Assembly (NCBI GenBank): GCA_015654635.1 | Contig: JAATGP010000020.1 | Coordinates: 62,001-126,000, forward strand | From: Alphaproteobacteria bacterium | GTDB lineage: Bacteria > Pseudomonadota > Alphaproteobacteria > Micropepsales > Micropepsaceae | Reading direction: 5' to 3' | DNA: 64,000 bases | Shown: positions 28,475-37,393 of the stretch, one piece after another | Numbering within the stretch: the stretch's first letter is position 1 | Layout: each line of letters opens with the position of its first letter | Program-made: the position numbers and the translations under genes | Notes under the pieces: generated by a model | Database searches by the model: none | What the model was told of the DNA's origin: nothing | What the model saw: only the letters and a program-made list of their open reading frames with translations

Positions 28475-29100
28475 GCTGATTGCGAGCCGCGGGTGCGGCC
28501 GTCCCCGGCAATGCGGTGGGAAACGATCTGGATGGAAAAGACCAAAAAAGGTTCCGTGGCGAAGCGCTCGGCGCAGCGCGCCAGATAGGGCAGGGCCGAC
28601 TCGTCGCCCACCTCGGAGAGGGCTTCCACCGCCGCGGCGCAGACATTGGGTAAGGCCTCCCGCTCCAGTAAGGCGCAGAGATAGCGGCTTGCCACGGCGC
28701 TCGGCAGTCTTCGGACAATATCGCAAACCAGAAGACGAACGTCCGGGTCCGGGTCCGCCAGCAAGCCCGGCAACTGGCCCGCGACGGCCTCTGGCATGGT
28801 ATTCAGCACATCCAGCGCGCCCGCTCTGACTGCCGCATCAGGAGAGCGCAGGTGCGACAGGATTGCGGCAACAGCTTCGGGAGTCTGGATATGGGCAAGA
28901 CTGGTGAAGAGAGCCTCTCGCACTCGCGGGTCGGATTCCACTGCCAAAGCACTTGCCAATTCGGTGACCCCGGACGGGTCCTTGGCCAATTGCCGGGCCG
29001 CCGCCCAGCGCGTGTCGCCGCTGGCAGATTTCAGGCCCTCGGCACCCATGGCGCCGCCGGGGGCTTTCAATGGAACAGAATCTTGTCGGATCAGCGGCAT
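28471..29100 (-). CDS. HEAT-repeat protein within the che operon
   Basis: Protein of 209 residues made of about five helical HEAT repeats (SDPRVREALFTSLAHIQTPE, SPDAAVRAGALDVLNTMPE, DPDPDVRLLVCDIVRRLPS, LPNVCAAAVEALSEVGDESA). No enzymatic motif, signal peptide or membrane segment. It lies between cheB and cheR and overlaps both (10 and 4 bases). Such repeats bind proteins, so a scaffold or adaptor role for the methylation enzymes is plausible but inferred. Confidence 0.78.
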   Translation of the reverse strand: MPLIRQDSVPLKAPGGAMGAEGLKSASGDTRWAAARQLAKDPSGVTELASALAVESDPRVREALFTSLAHIQTPEAVAAILSHLRSPDAAVRAGALDVLNTMPEAVAGQLPGLLADPDPDVRLLVCDIVRRLPSAVASRYLCALLEREALPNVCAAAVEALSEVGDESALPYLARCAERFATEPFLVFSIQIVSHRIAGDGRTRGSQSA

Positions 29101-30167
29101 GCGGGGGTCAACGTCTGAAGGCGGTCTGCGATCCCTGGCAGGCCAACAATAAAGTCAGCGCCACCCTTTTGCACCAATTCTCCAGGCATGCCCCACACAA
29201 CAGCGGTTTCTTCGGCTTCGGCAATGGTTTTGCCGCCCTGTTGGTGAAGCAGGGTCATGGCTTCGGCGCCATCATTGCCCATGCCGGTCAACAGAATGCC
29301 AATCAATTGGCTGGCGGGCAGCAAGTCCAAGGCTGAACGCACCAGGCGGTCGGTGCTTGGGTGCCACAAGTAACCCGCCAGCGAGGTGGCTGGTGCCCCT
29401 ACAAGCCCGGCTGCCCGGCGGCTGACCACGAGATCTGCGCCGCCCTGGCCGATATAGGCGCAGCCTGGCTTTAAAAGGATGGGTTCGGTGACTTCCATGA
29501 TGCTTAAGGCCGATATTTTGTCCAGCCGCCGCGCCAAGGGGCCGGTAAAACTGGCAGGCATGTGCTGGGCGATCAGAACGGGCCAAGGAAAGCCCTGCGG
29601 CAAATTGGTCAGAAGGGCTTCCAGCGCGGGAGGCCCTCCTGTCGAGGTCCCGACCAGAACCAGACCTTCCCCTGTCGCTGCCGCCGCGGCGGGTTCGCTG
29701 TGCGCTCTGGTAATGCGGGGAGCCCCCGCAATGCGATGGCGAACGCGATCCCTCAAGCGCAGGCTCGAGCGCAAACGGGCACCGGCCGCGGCGCGCACCT
29801 TGCCGACAAGTTCTGGCGCCAGTTCGTCCATGTAGAGCGAGGCTGCCCCCGCGGGCTTGGCAATGAAATCGACCGCGCCGAGGCGAAACGCTTCGAGTGT
29901 GGCGTCCGCGTCGGCGGCTGTAAGCGAAGAGACCATGACCACCGGGCAGGGCCGCTCGAGCATGATACGGTCCAGACAGGCCAAGCCGTCCATGCGCGGC
30001 ATATGAATATCTAATGTTATGACATCAGGCTTGAATACCGGGAGCTTATCCAAAGCCTCTAAGCCATTGGGCGCGAATTGAACCTCGAAATCAGCCTCCC
30101 GCGCGAAGATCTGCCCCAAAAGCTTGCGCATGAGGGCGGAATCATCGACCACCAGAATCTTGATCAC
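29091..30167 (-). CDS. cheB: Chemoreceptor methylesterase/deamidase CheB
   Basis: Response-regulator esterase of 358 residues. Receiver with VVDDSALMRKLLGQIF and phospho-Asp in VITLDIHMPRMDG. Catalytic domain from about residue 168 with Ser in VGTSTGGPPALEALL, His in LIAQHMPASF and Asp in MGNDGAEAM. GTG start overlapping the cheW-like stop (GTGA). It removes methyl groups from the receptor under CheA control. Confidence 0.94.
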   Translation of the reverse strand: MIKILVVDDSALMRKLLGQIFAREADFEVQFAPNGLEALDKLPVFKPDVITLDIHMPRMDGLACLDRIMLERPCPVVMVSSLTAADADATLEAFRLGAVDFIAKPAGAASLYMDELAPELVGKVRAAAGARLRSSLRLRDRVRHRIAGAPRITRAHSEPAAAAATGEGLVLVGTSTGGPPALEALLTNLPQGFPWPVLIAQHMPASFTGPLARRLDKISALSIMEVTEPILLKPGCAYIGQGGADLVVSRRAAGLVGAPATSLAGYLWHPSTDRLVRSALDLLPASQLIGILLTGMGNDGAEAMTLLHQQGGKTIAEAEETAVVWGMPGELVQKGGADFIVGLPGIADRLQTLTPACR

Positions 30168-31690
30168 GCCCGGGACCGTTTTGCTGGCGGCTGCTTGTTG
30201 CTGAAATTGTCGAGCAAGCCGCGTTCCGCACGGGTGAGAAGTTCCCCAGGATCCAGAAGCAGCACAATGCGCTTCTGGCTTTCCAAATTGACCACGCCAG
30301 TGACCAGCTTGGTTGCTTCACCCGTCAAATCGGGCGCGGCATCGATGTCATCGACCTCCACCCGTAGAACTTCGGAAACGCTGTCCACGATCAGCCCTGC
30401 GATATGCCGTTCGCTACGGGCGATGATGAGCCGCCGGGAGAGGAGGTTGGGTGAGGCAGGCATATCGAACCGCTTGCGCTGGTCGACAACGGGTATGACC
30501 TCGCCGCGCAGATTGACAACGCCTTCGAGGAATTTGGGCGTGTTGGGCATGCGGGCGATCTGATCAGGAATGCGCGCCACTTCCTCGACCCCCGAAATCG
30601 GCAATCCAAACTCTTCCTCGCCCAGCCGGAACACCAAATATTGCCGCGTCTCGGATTTCGCAGAGATGTCGCGTTCGACGTTCTGCCCGCTGCGGACCGC
30701 GGTCAACCGCTGCATGACGTCATCTCCAAAGATCTGATCGGCGGCGAGAATGGACACCAGCCCTCGCTCGCTGCCCCCGCGATAGATGGCGGATACGCGG
30801 CTTTCACCGCCACTGCGGGCCGCCAAAACGTCCGGAAGCGGATCGATGCGATTCTGGTCCGCGGAAAATATGGCGCGCATTTCGTCGACCACGAGGCCGA
30901 CAAGGCTGCCCTGGACGGTTGCAACCACGACCTTCTCTTTTTGCGGTTCCGGATTGACCCCGAATCCTAAGAGGCCGCGCAGCGACAAGAGTGGAAGCAG
31001 CCGGTCCCGCAAGCTGGTGATGCCCAGCACCAGAGCTTCTGCATGGGGAAGGCTGGCCAGCAGAGCCGGCGCTGCCACAATCTCCTCGACGATGGCGAGC
31101 GGAAGCGCATAGTCCTGGCCTGCAACGGCGAAGGCGACCAGCTTGGTCTCGGCCGACGGCGCTGCGTCCTCAGTAAGTGGTGCCACGGCGCCCTGCTTAT
31201 GGAGCCGTGGCGGACGCTCGCTTGCGACAAAGGCTGTGCTGAGGAGCGCCTTGATATCGAGCAGTTTGATAACGAGACCATCCTTCGCCAACTGGAAGGC
31301 ACCTGCCAGGATCTCTCCGGGAAGGGCTGCAAGCTCCGCCTTGCGGGTTTCGATGTGAGCGTCGGCGAACGCGACCAGCTCCGACACCGAATCCACAGCC
31401 AGAGCGACAGGGCTGATGCCCTGCATCACAATCGCCCGACCAGTTTCGGAATGACTGACCTCTTTTTGACCGAGCAGGCTGCGGCCGCTCGCGACAGGCA
31501 GGATGGCCCCGCGAAGGTTGGCCAAGCCCATCAAAGCTTTCGGCGATTGCGGCAGGCGCGCGACGGTGGGAATACGGATCACTTCCGCCACGTCGTCTGC
31601 CGAAAGAGCATAGAGCCTGTCGTCGAGCCGGAAGGTCAGGAAATGACGCGTCGGACCGGTTTGAACATCCTTGATGGCCGCTTCAGCCAT
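30164..31690 (-). CDS. Chemotaxis coupling protein with three CheW domains
   Basis: 508 residues holding three consecutive CheW folds, starting near residues 15 (FLTFRLDDRLYALSADDVAE), 182 (LVAFAVAGQDYALPLAIVEE) and 349 (YLVFRLGEEEFGLPISGVEE). Each contains the expected later motif (LMGLANLRGAILPV, VLGITSLRDRLLPLL, LEGVVNLRGEVIPVVD). Normal CheW has one fold and about 150-170 residues. It would bridge CheA and receptor at several positions at once. Located 3 bases after the receptor gene and overlapping cheB by 4. No CheV-like receiver is attached. Confidence 0.88.
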   Translation of the reverse strand: MAEAAIKDVQTGPTRHFLTFRLDDRLYALSADDVAEVIRIPTVARLPQSPKALMGLANLRGAILPVASGRSLLGQKEVSHSETGRAIVMQGISPVALAVDSVSELVAFADAHIETRKAELAALPGEILAGAFQLAKDGLVIKLLDIKALLSTAFVASERPPRLHKQGAVAPLTEDAAPSAETKLVAFAVAGQDYALPLAIVEEIVAAPALLASLPHAEALVLGITSLRDRLLPLLSLRGLLGFGVNPEPQKEKVVVATVQGSLVGLVVDEMRAIFSADQNRIDPLPDVLAARSGGESRVSAIYRGGSERGLVSILAADQIFGDDVMQRLTAVRSGQNVERDISAKSETRQYLVFRLGEEEFGLPISGVEEVARIPDQIARMPNTPKFLEGVVNLRGEVIPVVDQRKRFDMPASPNLLSRRLIIARSERHIAGLIVDSVSEVLRVEVDDIDAAPDLTGEATKLVTGVVNLESQKRIVLLLDPGELLTRAERGLLDNFSNKQPPAKRSRA

Positions 31691-31693
31691 GGC

Positions 31694-33601
31694 CTATTTG
31701 AGCTCCAGCGACAGCGCCGCGATCTCTTCGATAGACGCGGCCAAATCCTCTGCCGTTCGCGCCTGCTGCGCGGAGGCGGTTGAGGCTTGTGCGGAGGCCG
31801 AATTGGCCTCTTCGGCTGCGGCCGCAATTTGCCGTGCGCCGGTGGCCGTCTCCTCGACCGCAGCAAGGATCGCTTCCGCACCTCGCATGATGTCCGTGTT
31901 GGCAATTGCGAGACCGGCGATATCGCTTTCGAGACGTTCCAGCGCGGTGGAAACGGCGGCGTTGTTTTGTACCTCCATTTCGTTGGAGACGATCACTTGC
32001 TCAAGGTCACGGCGCAAAACCGTAATTTGATCCAGGATGCCGCGCACCGTGTCCTTGATCCGATCGACATTGGCCGAGGTATCACGGGCCAAACTGCGAA
32101 TATCACCGGAGACCAAAGCAAAGCCGCGACCGGCCTCACCGGCACGTGCGGCTTCGACCGAGCCGCTGACGGCCAGCATAGTGGTTTGAACGGCCACCAA
32201 GGCAATCGTATCCACAATCTTTTCGATATTACGGCCGATCGTTTCAAGCCGGATGATGGCCTCAATGTGGGATTTGGTGGCAGTGAGCGATGCACTGACG
32301 CCGTTGACCAGTTGGCCGACCGACTGCCTGCCGAGGCGCAACGCCTTTTCCAGTTCGGTTGTCATTTCGGCGGCCTGGCGGGCATTGTCCTTGGCAACAC
32401 CGGCGCTCCTTTCGATCTGTCCTATGGCAGCCGAGGTTTGCTGGGTTGCCGCCGCCTGCTGCTGCGAGCCCTTGTTGATCTGGCTGATCGCAGCCATGAT
32501 TTGGCCTGCTGCGCCTGAAATTTCCTGGATCGTGGCAGAGAGTTCTTCCGCGCTGGCGCTGATCTCCTCGGTGGCCGATGAGCTTGCCTTGCTGGCGCGA
32601 AGCTTTTCGGTCTGCACGGCAAGGGCCTGCGCAGCCGTCTGGGACTGCTCCAGCGCTTGCGCTTGCTGCTGAATCGCCGTTTGTGCCTCGGTCGCCGCAG
32701 CAGATTGCTCCTCTGCGGCGCTGGCTATCAGTTCGGCACCACGTTGCGCTTCGGTCGCGGCACGCTCGGCCTGACTGGCGGTATCCAAAATGGCTTCACT
32801 GCCTGTGGCGATCGCCATCATATCGTCGCGCCGGGACTCCAGTTCCTTCGCCAGCGCCACACCACTGCGGGATGCTTGTAGGGCTTCGTCCGCGGCATCC
32901 TTCACTGCGAGCGCAATATCGTGCACTTCGTCTTGAATGGCCCCGGTATGGCGTTCAATGGTCAGCGCACTTTTCTCCGAGGTTTCGGCCAGAGCGCGCA
33001 CCTCTTCGGCAACAACGGCAAAGCCCCGGCCGTGGTCACCGGCGCGCGCCGCTTCGATGGCAGCGTTTAAGGCGAGAAGGTTGGTCTGGTCTGAAATGCC
33101 ACTCACAATCTTGGTAATGTTGGTAATTTCCGTCGCCCGCCGCTCCAGCTCGGCGATCACCGCGACCGAGCCCGCCTGGCGGTCAGCGTTGCGCTCGATA
33201 GCGCGGACAGAATTCGTAATGAGAAGCGCTGTTTCGGCCAACACCAGCTGGACAGCTTCGGTTTGCCGCCGGGTGTCACCCGCCCGTTCCCGCGCGCCTG
33301 CCAGATTGGCGATAATACGTTTAATGGCCTCTAGTTGTTCTTGCGACGCGCCTGCAGCTTCTTCTGCGCCACTGGCGATTTGTTCCATCGACCGACGTAA
33401 TTCTTCTGCGGCGGCAGAGGACTGGGTGATCCCGCTGGCCAGCTCTTCGGCGGCTGCGGCGACTCGCTCGGTAATGCCGGCCTTGCCGGGTGCCGGACGG
33501 TTTCGCAGGGGCGGCTTGGCCGCCAAAGGAGCTATTGTGGGCGGCACCGCCGCAGCCTTCTTGCCTGCGGCAATCTTCGTGGTTTTGACCAGGGCCATCA
33601 T
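31694..33601 (-). CDS. Cytoplasmic methyl-accepting protein with two signalling tips
   Basis: Almost wholly alpha-helical protein of 635 residues without a membrane segment or ligand-binding domain. A canonical receptor hairpin tip lies at residues 172-188 ([17 protein letters not shown]). A second, degenerate one lies at 471-487 ([18 protein letters not shown], with [12 protein letters not shown]). Repeated AAEE/SAEEL segments look like methylation or coiled-coil heptads. Upstream frame is open, but ATG codons at 33601/33598 with AGAGAG before them are preferred. It begins the che run. It resembles soluble receptors such as FrzCD in lacking transmembrane parts; the signal is unknown. Confidence 0.82.
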   Translation of the reverse strand: MMALVKTTKIAAGKKAAAVPPTIAPLAAKPPLRNRPAPGKAGITERVAAAAEELASGITQSSAAAEELRRSMEQIASGAEEAAGASQEQLEAIKRIIANLAGARERAGDTRRQTEAVQLVLAETALLITNSVRAIERNADRQAGSVAVIAELERRATEITNITKIVSGISDQTNLLALNAAIEAARAGDHGRGFAVVAEEVRALAETSEKSALTIERHTGAIQDEVHDIALAVKDAADEALQASRSGVALAKELESRRDDMMAIATGSEAILDTASQAERAATEAQRGAELIASAAEEQSAAATEAQTAIQQQAQALEQSQTAAQALAVQTEKLRASKASSSATEEISASAEELSATIQEISGAAGQIMAAISQINKGSQQQAAATQQTSAAIGQIERSAGVAKDNARQAAEMTTELEKALRLGRQSVGQLVNGVSASLTATKSHIEAIIRLETIGRNIEKIVDTIALVAVQTTMLAVSGSVEAARAGEAGRGFALVSGDIRSLARDTSANVDRIKDTVRGILDQITVLRRDLEQVIVSNEMEVQNNAAVSTALERLESDIAGLAIANTDIMRGAEAILAAVEETATGARQIAAAAEEANSASAQASTASAQQARTAEDLAASIEEIAALSLELK

Positions 33602-33705
33602 GCTCTCTGTGGAAATATCGTATGTGATCGCAGGCGGATAAGACACGATTATAGCGCCGTCTGTCACCGTTTTAATAGGACTTACGGGCCCGCGCGACGG
33701 CGCCG

Positions 33706-33966
33706 TCACTCAGTGGGGGAGGCGGTCGGCACTGCGGCGTGCGGCGACGATGCCTGCTTGGAGTCGCGGCCCTGCAGCAGCGTGCCGATGGCGTCGGAGA
33801 GATTGCCCAGAAGTCTCCGCACAGGCGAGTGGCGGAGCCACCCAGAAAGATCGTCACAATCCGTTCTTCTTAAGTTGGCGATGAGGTAGAGGCTGTCCTC
33901 CACCACGCGCGGGCGTGGCATCACGAAGGTCTGTGCGTCCGAGTGTTTGGTCGCCAAATCGGTCAT
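33706..33966 (-). CDS. Small protein of unknown function upstream of the receptor gene
   Basis: Open frame of 86 residues, [20 protein letters not shown] at the start and a recognisable globular-looking middle ([36 protein letters not shown]). The C-terminus is Ala/Pro/Ser-rich. I do not recognise a family. It is co-directional with the che run, 104 bases before the receptor start, so it may be the first gene of the operon. The RBS is poor, and an internal ATG gives a 71-residue alternative. Confidence 0.45.
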   Translation of the reverse strand: MTDLATKHSDAQTFVMPRPRVVEDSLYLIANLRRTDCDDLSGWLRHSPVRRLLGNLSDAIGTLLQGRDSKQASSPHAAVPTASPTE

Positions 33967-34027
33967 GGGCGAGCCTGCCGTGGGCCGTCGAATCCAAATG
34001 TTCCGGGCACGAAAGCACTGGTTTCAA

Positions 34028-34050
34028 ATTTGTTGTATCTGAAAACAAAT
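34028..34050. promoter_or_regulatory. Operator-like dyad ATTTGTT-N9-AACAAAT
   Basis: Perfect 7-bp inverted repeat in the AT-richer part of the 541-base intergenic stretch between the small minus-strand gene and the membrane protein gene. No binding protein is assigned. Confidence 0.35.
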
Positions 34051-34153
34051 GCAACGGGACTATTTTCCAGAATGGAGATTTTCTGTCATCAGTTCACAGC
34101 CTAGCGGTTTCTTCTCGGGATGCTGTTCCGCAATTCTTGCGCCTGGGAAATGC

Positions 34154-34196
34154 GAGCCGCCGTACCCGAGGGGGGCTGGGGTACGGCGGCTCTTTT
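34154..34196 (+). terminator. Strong orphan rho-independent terminator
   Basis: 14-bp perfect stem (GAGCCGCCGTACCC / GGGTACGGCGGCTC), 11-base G-rich loop, then TTTT. It is oriented to stop plus-strand transcription, yet no plus-strand gene lies upstream. It may end a small RNA starting between about 33970 and 34100. Confidence 0.7.
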
Positions 34197-34247
34197 CGGC
34201 GTGATCGACCTGCTTGCTCGGACGAAGCTTGCATATCGGTCGCCAGA

Positions 34248-34267
34248 ATATTGGCTTGGGCCAATAT
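34248..34267. promoter_or_regulatory. Perfect 20-bp dyad ATATTGGC-N4-GCCAATAT
   Basis: Operator-like inverted repeat 52 bases after the orphan terminator, within an AT-rich stretch. The remaining bases to the next gene hold only a TATAAT at 34401-34406 without a convincing -35. Confidence 0.4.
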
Positions 34268-34507
34268 CAATATATTAGACAACAATTCCGACGCGGAACA
34301 GTTTCGGAATCTACTCAATTGTAGCCGAAAGCGCATGCGTGGACGCCAAGCTAAACAGGTGCGCTGCAACCCAAACGCAACAACAGCGCAAGCGCTTGAG
34401 TATAATCCGACGCTGCTGGGCGCCGCGCGCAGGCCCTATGTATCTACGTAAGAGCTTTGCTTCTGCGCGGCGGCGCCGGTTCCCCGCCTGAGTGAGAATT
34501 GTTCAGG

Positions 34508-34837
34508 ATGTGCACTGTGAATGTGGCCCCCACTTTTCGCGACGAGCCGGATACCATTATTGCTCCCCTCTACGGCGCCATTGCGTGCGTCAAGGATTGG
34601 GGACGGTGTGGCGTTATTTTAGGCGCAAATTTCGGCATTATTCTCGGCGCCGTTTTTATCGCGATACCATTCTCGGCAGAAATCCCCCGCGTCGGTCTTT
34701 TTGGAACGCTGTTGGTCGGCGCAATTGCCTGCGCGCTCATGGCCGGCGCATTTGCGGGCGTGGCTGCCGCGCTCTATAGCAAGGCCAGTATTCCAGCCTT
34801 CGTCCGCGTTCGCACGGGTCACCACGGCACCCCGTGA
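34508..34837 (+). CDS. Small membrane protein of unknown function
   Basis: About 109 residues with two hydrophobic helices (CGVILGANFGIILGAVFIAI near residue 35 and a second, GTLLVGAIACALMAGAFAGV, near 66). Gly/Ala-rich helices with small-residue packing suggest an inner-membrane hairpin. ATG preferred; an in-frame TTG nine bases upstream is possible. It is 34 bases before the CsbD gene on the same strand. No family recognised. Confidence 0.5.
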   Translation: MCTVNVAPTFRDEPDTIIAPLYGAIACVKDWGRCGVILGANFGIILGAVFIAIPFSAEIPRVGLFGTLLVGAIACALMAGAFAGVAAALYSKASIPAFVRVRTGHHGTP

Positions 34838-34871
34838 GTAGCTGCTTTCAGATTTTTCAAGGGAGATTGGC

Positions 34872-35072
34872 ATGAATTGGGACCAAATCGAAGGCAGTTG
34901 GAAAGAGCAAAAAGGCAAGCTCATGACGACTTGGGGCAAGTTGACGAACGACGATATTGAATCCATTGCGGGTAAGCGCACGACGCTGCTGGGTCTGCTG
35001 CAGTCGCGCTACGGCCGTGGCAGGGAAGAGGCCGAACAAGAAATCGATCTTTGGGCCGCAAAAATACGATAA
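34872..35072 (+). CDS. CsbD-family stress protein
   Basis: 66 residues with the CsbD pattern: MNWDQIEGSWKEQKGKLMTT at the start, then WGKLTNDDI and a C-terminal YGRGREEAEQEI helix. Strong RBS AAGGGAGA. Proteins of this family are abundant under general stress in many bacteria, but their molecular function is unknown. I found no exact EcfG promoter before it. Confidence 0.88.
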   Translation: MNWDQIEGSWKEQKGKLMTTWGKLTNDDIESIAGKRTTLLGLLQSRYGRGREEAEQEIDLWAAKIR

Positions 35073-35275
35073 TCGCAGCGTGTGGCGTGGGTCCCCGAAA
35101 CGGGTCCCGTGCGGCGCATGCCGGTTTTCACCTTCCTCGGAATGCCGTAAAATGGATAGGGTTATTAGGCCAAGCGGCGAGGCACGTTTTGGCTCTAGCC
35201 GCTGGCTTCGCCGTCCTTTACCCTTAAAGTCATGTGGGACAGGTTCGCGGTGAATGCCGCTATTGGCCAAGCGCA

Positions 35276-36760
35276 ATGTTGGTGCGAATGCCGTTGACGG
35301 AGCAGCCCTTTGGCTTTGACAACAGCTATGCACGGTTGCCGCCGCGCTTCTTTGCGTGCCAAGCGCCGACCCCCGTCTCGGACCCCACGCTGATCAAACT
35401 GAACGAAGCGCTGGCGCATGATCTGGGGCTTGATCCGCAGACGCTGTTCTCGCGCGGCGCCGACTATTTTTCGGGCAACGTGCTGCCAAGCGGCAGTGAA
35501 CCCATTGCAATGGCCTATGCGGGCCACCAGTTCGGGCAATTTGTTCCGCGGCTGGGCGATGGCCGCGCGGTTCTGCTCGGCGAAGTCATCGATTGCTTTG
35601 GTGCTCGCCGTGATATTCAGCTGAAGGGAGCGGGCCGCACGCCCTTTTCGCGCAGCGGCGACGGACGCGCGGCGTTGGGCCCGGTCTTGCGCGAATATAT
35701 TGTAAGCGAGGCGATGACCGCCTTGGGTATTCCCAGCACGCGCGCGCTCGCGGTTGTGGCGACAGGCGAAGCGGTTGTGCGGGAAACGCTTTTACCCGGT
35801 GCGATACTAACCCGCGTCGCAGCCAGCCATATCCGCATCGGGACGTTTCAATATTTTGCGTCGCGCGGTGACGAGGAGGCGGTGCGGAGGCTCGCCGATT
35901 ATGTCCTGGCGCGGCACTATCCGGGCGCGGCTGAGACCACTAACCCCTATCGGGCGCTGCTCGAAGGCGTCGCCGTGCGCCAAGCGACTCTGATTGCGCG
36001 CTGGCTGCTGGTGGGCTTCATCCACGGCGTCATGAACACGGACAATATGGCGATTTCAGGCGAGACGATTGATTACGGGCCTTGCGCGTTTCTGGATCGC
36101 TATGATCCGGCCAAGGCTTTTAGCGCCATCGATCGGCAGGGCCGCTACGCCTATGGCATGCAGCCGCGCATGGCCCAATGGAATCTGGCGCGCTTTGCCG
36201 AGACGTTGTTGCCGCTGTTGGCCACTGGCACGCAGGACGCCGTGACCATCGCCCAAGACGCGCTCGGCGGTTTTACCGTTGCCTTTGAGGCCGCTTACGA
36301 AGAGGGCCTGAATGCCAAACTCGGCCTTTGCCAGAGGCGAGAGGGCGACCGCGCTTTGGCACAGGATCTTTTGGCGCGCATGGCGGCGAATGGCGCCGAC
36401 TTTACCCTGACTTTCCGCGGGCTGAGTGATGACATTGAGGAACTGCGCTCGGTGCGGACGTTGTTTGCCGATCCGGCGGCATTTGACGAATGGTCTTTGC
36501 GCTGGCGGCTGCGGCTTGCCGAGGAGGACCGCGATGTCGAGACCACGGCAGCAGCTATGCGGGCGGCCAATCCCATTTTCATCCCCCGCAATCATCGTGT
36601 CGAAGAGGTGATCGCCGCAGCCCTGAACCGCGATTTCAAACCGTTCGAGATCCTCACGGCCGTCCTTAGTCACCCCTTTGAGGCGCAACCCGGATTTGCG
36701 CATTACGCCGATGCGCCACAGCCCGAGCAAGTCGTGGAACAGACATTTTGCGGGACTTGA
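35276..36760 (+). CDS. selO: SelO-family protein AMPylase (YdiU)
   Basis: Pseudokinase that transfers AMP to protein hydroxyls in characterised relatives, linked to oxidative-stress response. About 494 residues, the usual bacterial size. Motifs: FDNSYARLPPRFF at the N-terminus, GQFVPRLGDGRAVLLGE, QLKGAGRTPFSRSGDGRA, and the active-site block HGVMNTDNMAISGETIDYGP. Starts at 35276 or 35288 are both possible; the longer open frame is not supported. No selenocysteine-type C-terminus is seen: the protein ends in TFCGT. Targets unknown. Confidence 0.9.
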   Translation: MLVRMPLTEQPFGFDNSYARLPPRFFACQAPTPVSDPTLIKLNEALAHDLGLDPQTLFSRGADYFSGNVLPSGSEPIAMAYAGHQFGQFVPRLGDGRAVLLGEVIDCFGARRDIQLKGAGRTPFSRSGDGRAALGPVLREYIVSEAMTALGIPSTRALAVVATGEAVVRETLLPGAILTRVAASHIRIGTFQYFASRGDEEAVRRLADYVLARHYPGAAETTNPYRALLEGVAVRQATLIARWLLVGFIHGVMNTDNMAISGETIDYGPCAFLDRYDPAKAFSAIDRQGRYAYGMQPRMAQWNLARFAETLLPLLATGTQDAVTIAQDALGGFTVAFEAAYEEGLNAKLGLCQRREGDRALAQDLLARMAANGADFTLTFRGLSDDIEELRSVRTLFADPAAFDEWSLRWRLRLAEEDRDVETTAAAMRAANPIFIPRNHRVEEVIAAALNRDFKPFEILTAVLSHPFEAQPGFAHYADAPQPEQVVEQTFCGT

Positions 36761-36787
36761 GGCAGGACTCTTGCCGCCTGCCGCAGC

Positions 36788-37393
36788 TTACAACCGTGAG
36801 GAACCGAGACGACGGACTTCGCCGAGCCAGTGGCTACGGTCTTCGGCGGATATCAGATCCATATTGCCGATCACGACCACCTTCGTTGTATGCAGGCCCG
36901 AGAAGGAACTCGCCCAAGCACCAACCGGAATGCCGCGGTTGGTACTGTAAACGAAGCTTGGAAAGCCAGCGGTCATGACGATATGGGCGTCTTTTTCTTC
37001 CAGCGGAACCCCAAGCGCGACGGCCTCGGCGTCCTGCCAGCGGGCAAATTCCTCAAGGATGAGTTTGAGGACAGGCGGCGCGCCGCCGAGCCACATCGGA
37101 AAGGCAATGAACAGCCGGTCGGCCAGCCATAGGCGCTCCAATACTTTGGCGCCATCATTTTGCAGCCAGGATTGATGCTCGCTCACAGCGCCCGGAAAAC
37201 GGACGGCACCCATATCGAGGCGGCGTGTTTTGTGGCCGCTCGCCTGCGCTCCTTCGGTATAGGCCGCGCATAAGGCGGAGCAGAACCGTGCTGGTCCGGG
37301 ATCGGGATGGCCGTTCACGATCAGCACGTGTTTCACCGGTAATGGCCGCGCCTGCCACAGGGATTGCAGCGATTGGAGGCCGCCGTACATCAC
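36788..37393 (-). CDS. Flavodoxin-like NAD(P)H quinone reductase
   Basis: 201 residues of the Flavodoxin_2 group (MdaB/KefF/NQO-like). FMN-phosphate region near residue 25 (VLIVNGHPDPGPARFCSALC), and the middle motif LFIAFPMWLGGAPPVLKLIL. Catalyses two-electron reduction of quinones or similar in relatives. GTG start overlaps the stop of the membrane PAS gene (GTGA); another GTG giving MKHVLIVNGHPDP is also possible. It is the second gene of that pair, and converges with selO. Confidence 0.83.
   Translation of the reverse strand: MMYGGLQSLQSLWQARPLPVKHVLIVNGHPDPGPARFCSALCAAYTEGAQASGHKTRRLDMGAVRFPGAVSEHQSWLQNDGAKVLERLWLADRLFIAFPMWLGGAPPVLKLILEEFARWQDAEAVALGVPLEEKDAHIVMTAGFPSFVYSTNRGIPVGAWASSFSGLHTTKVVVIGNMDLISAEDRSHWLGEVRRLGSSRL

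Noticed and set aside
28475..28726. N-terminal extension of CheR
   Set aside because: Arg/Gly-rich translation over the HEAT gene; the GTG overlapping that gene's stop gives a normal CheR length.
34872..35072. EcfG promoter for the CsbD gene
   Set aside because: I searched the upstream region for GGAAC-N16-CGTT and found no acceptable match.
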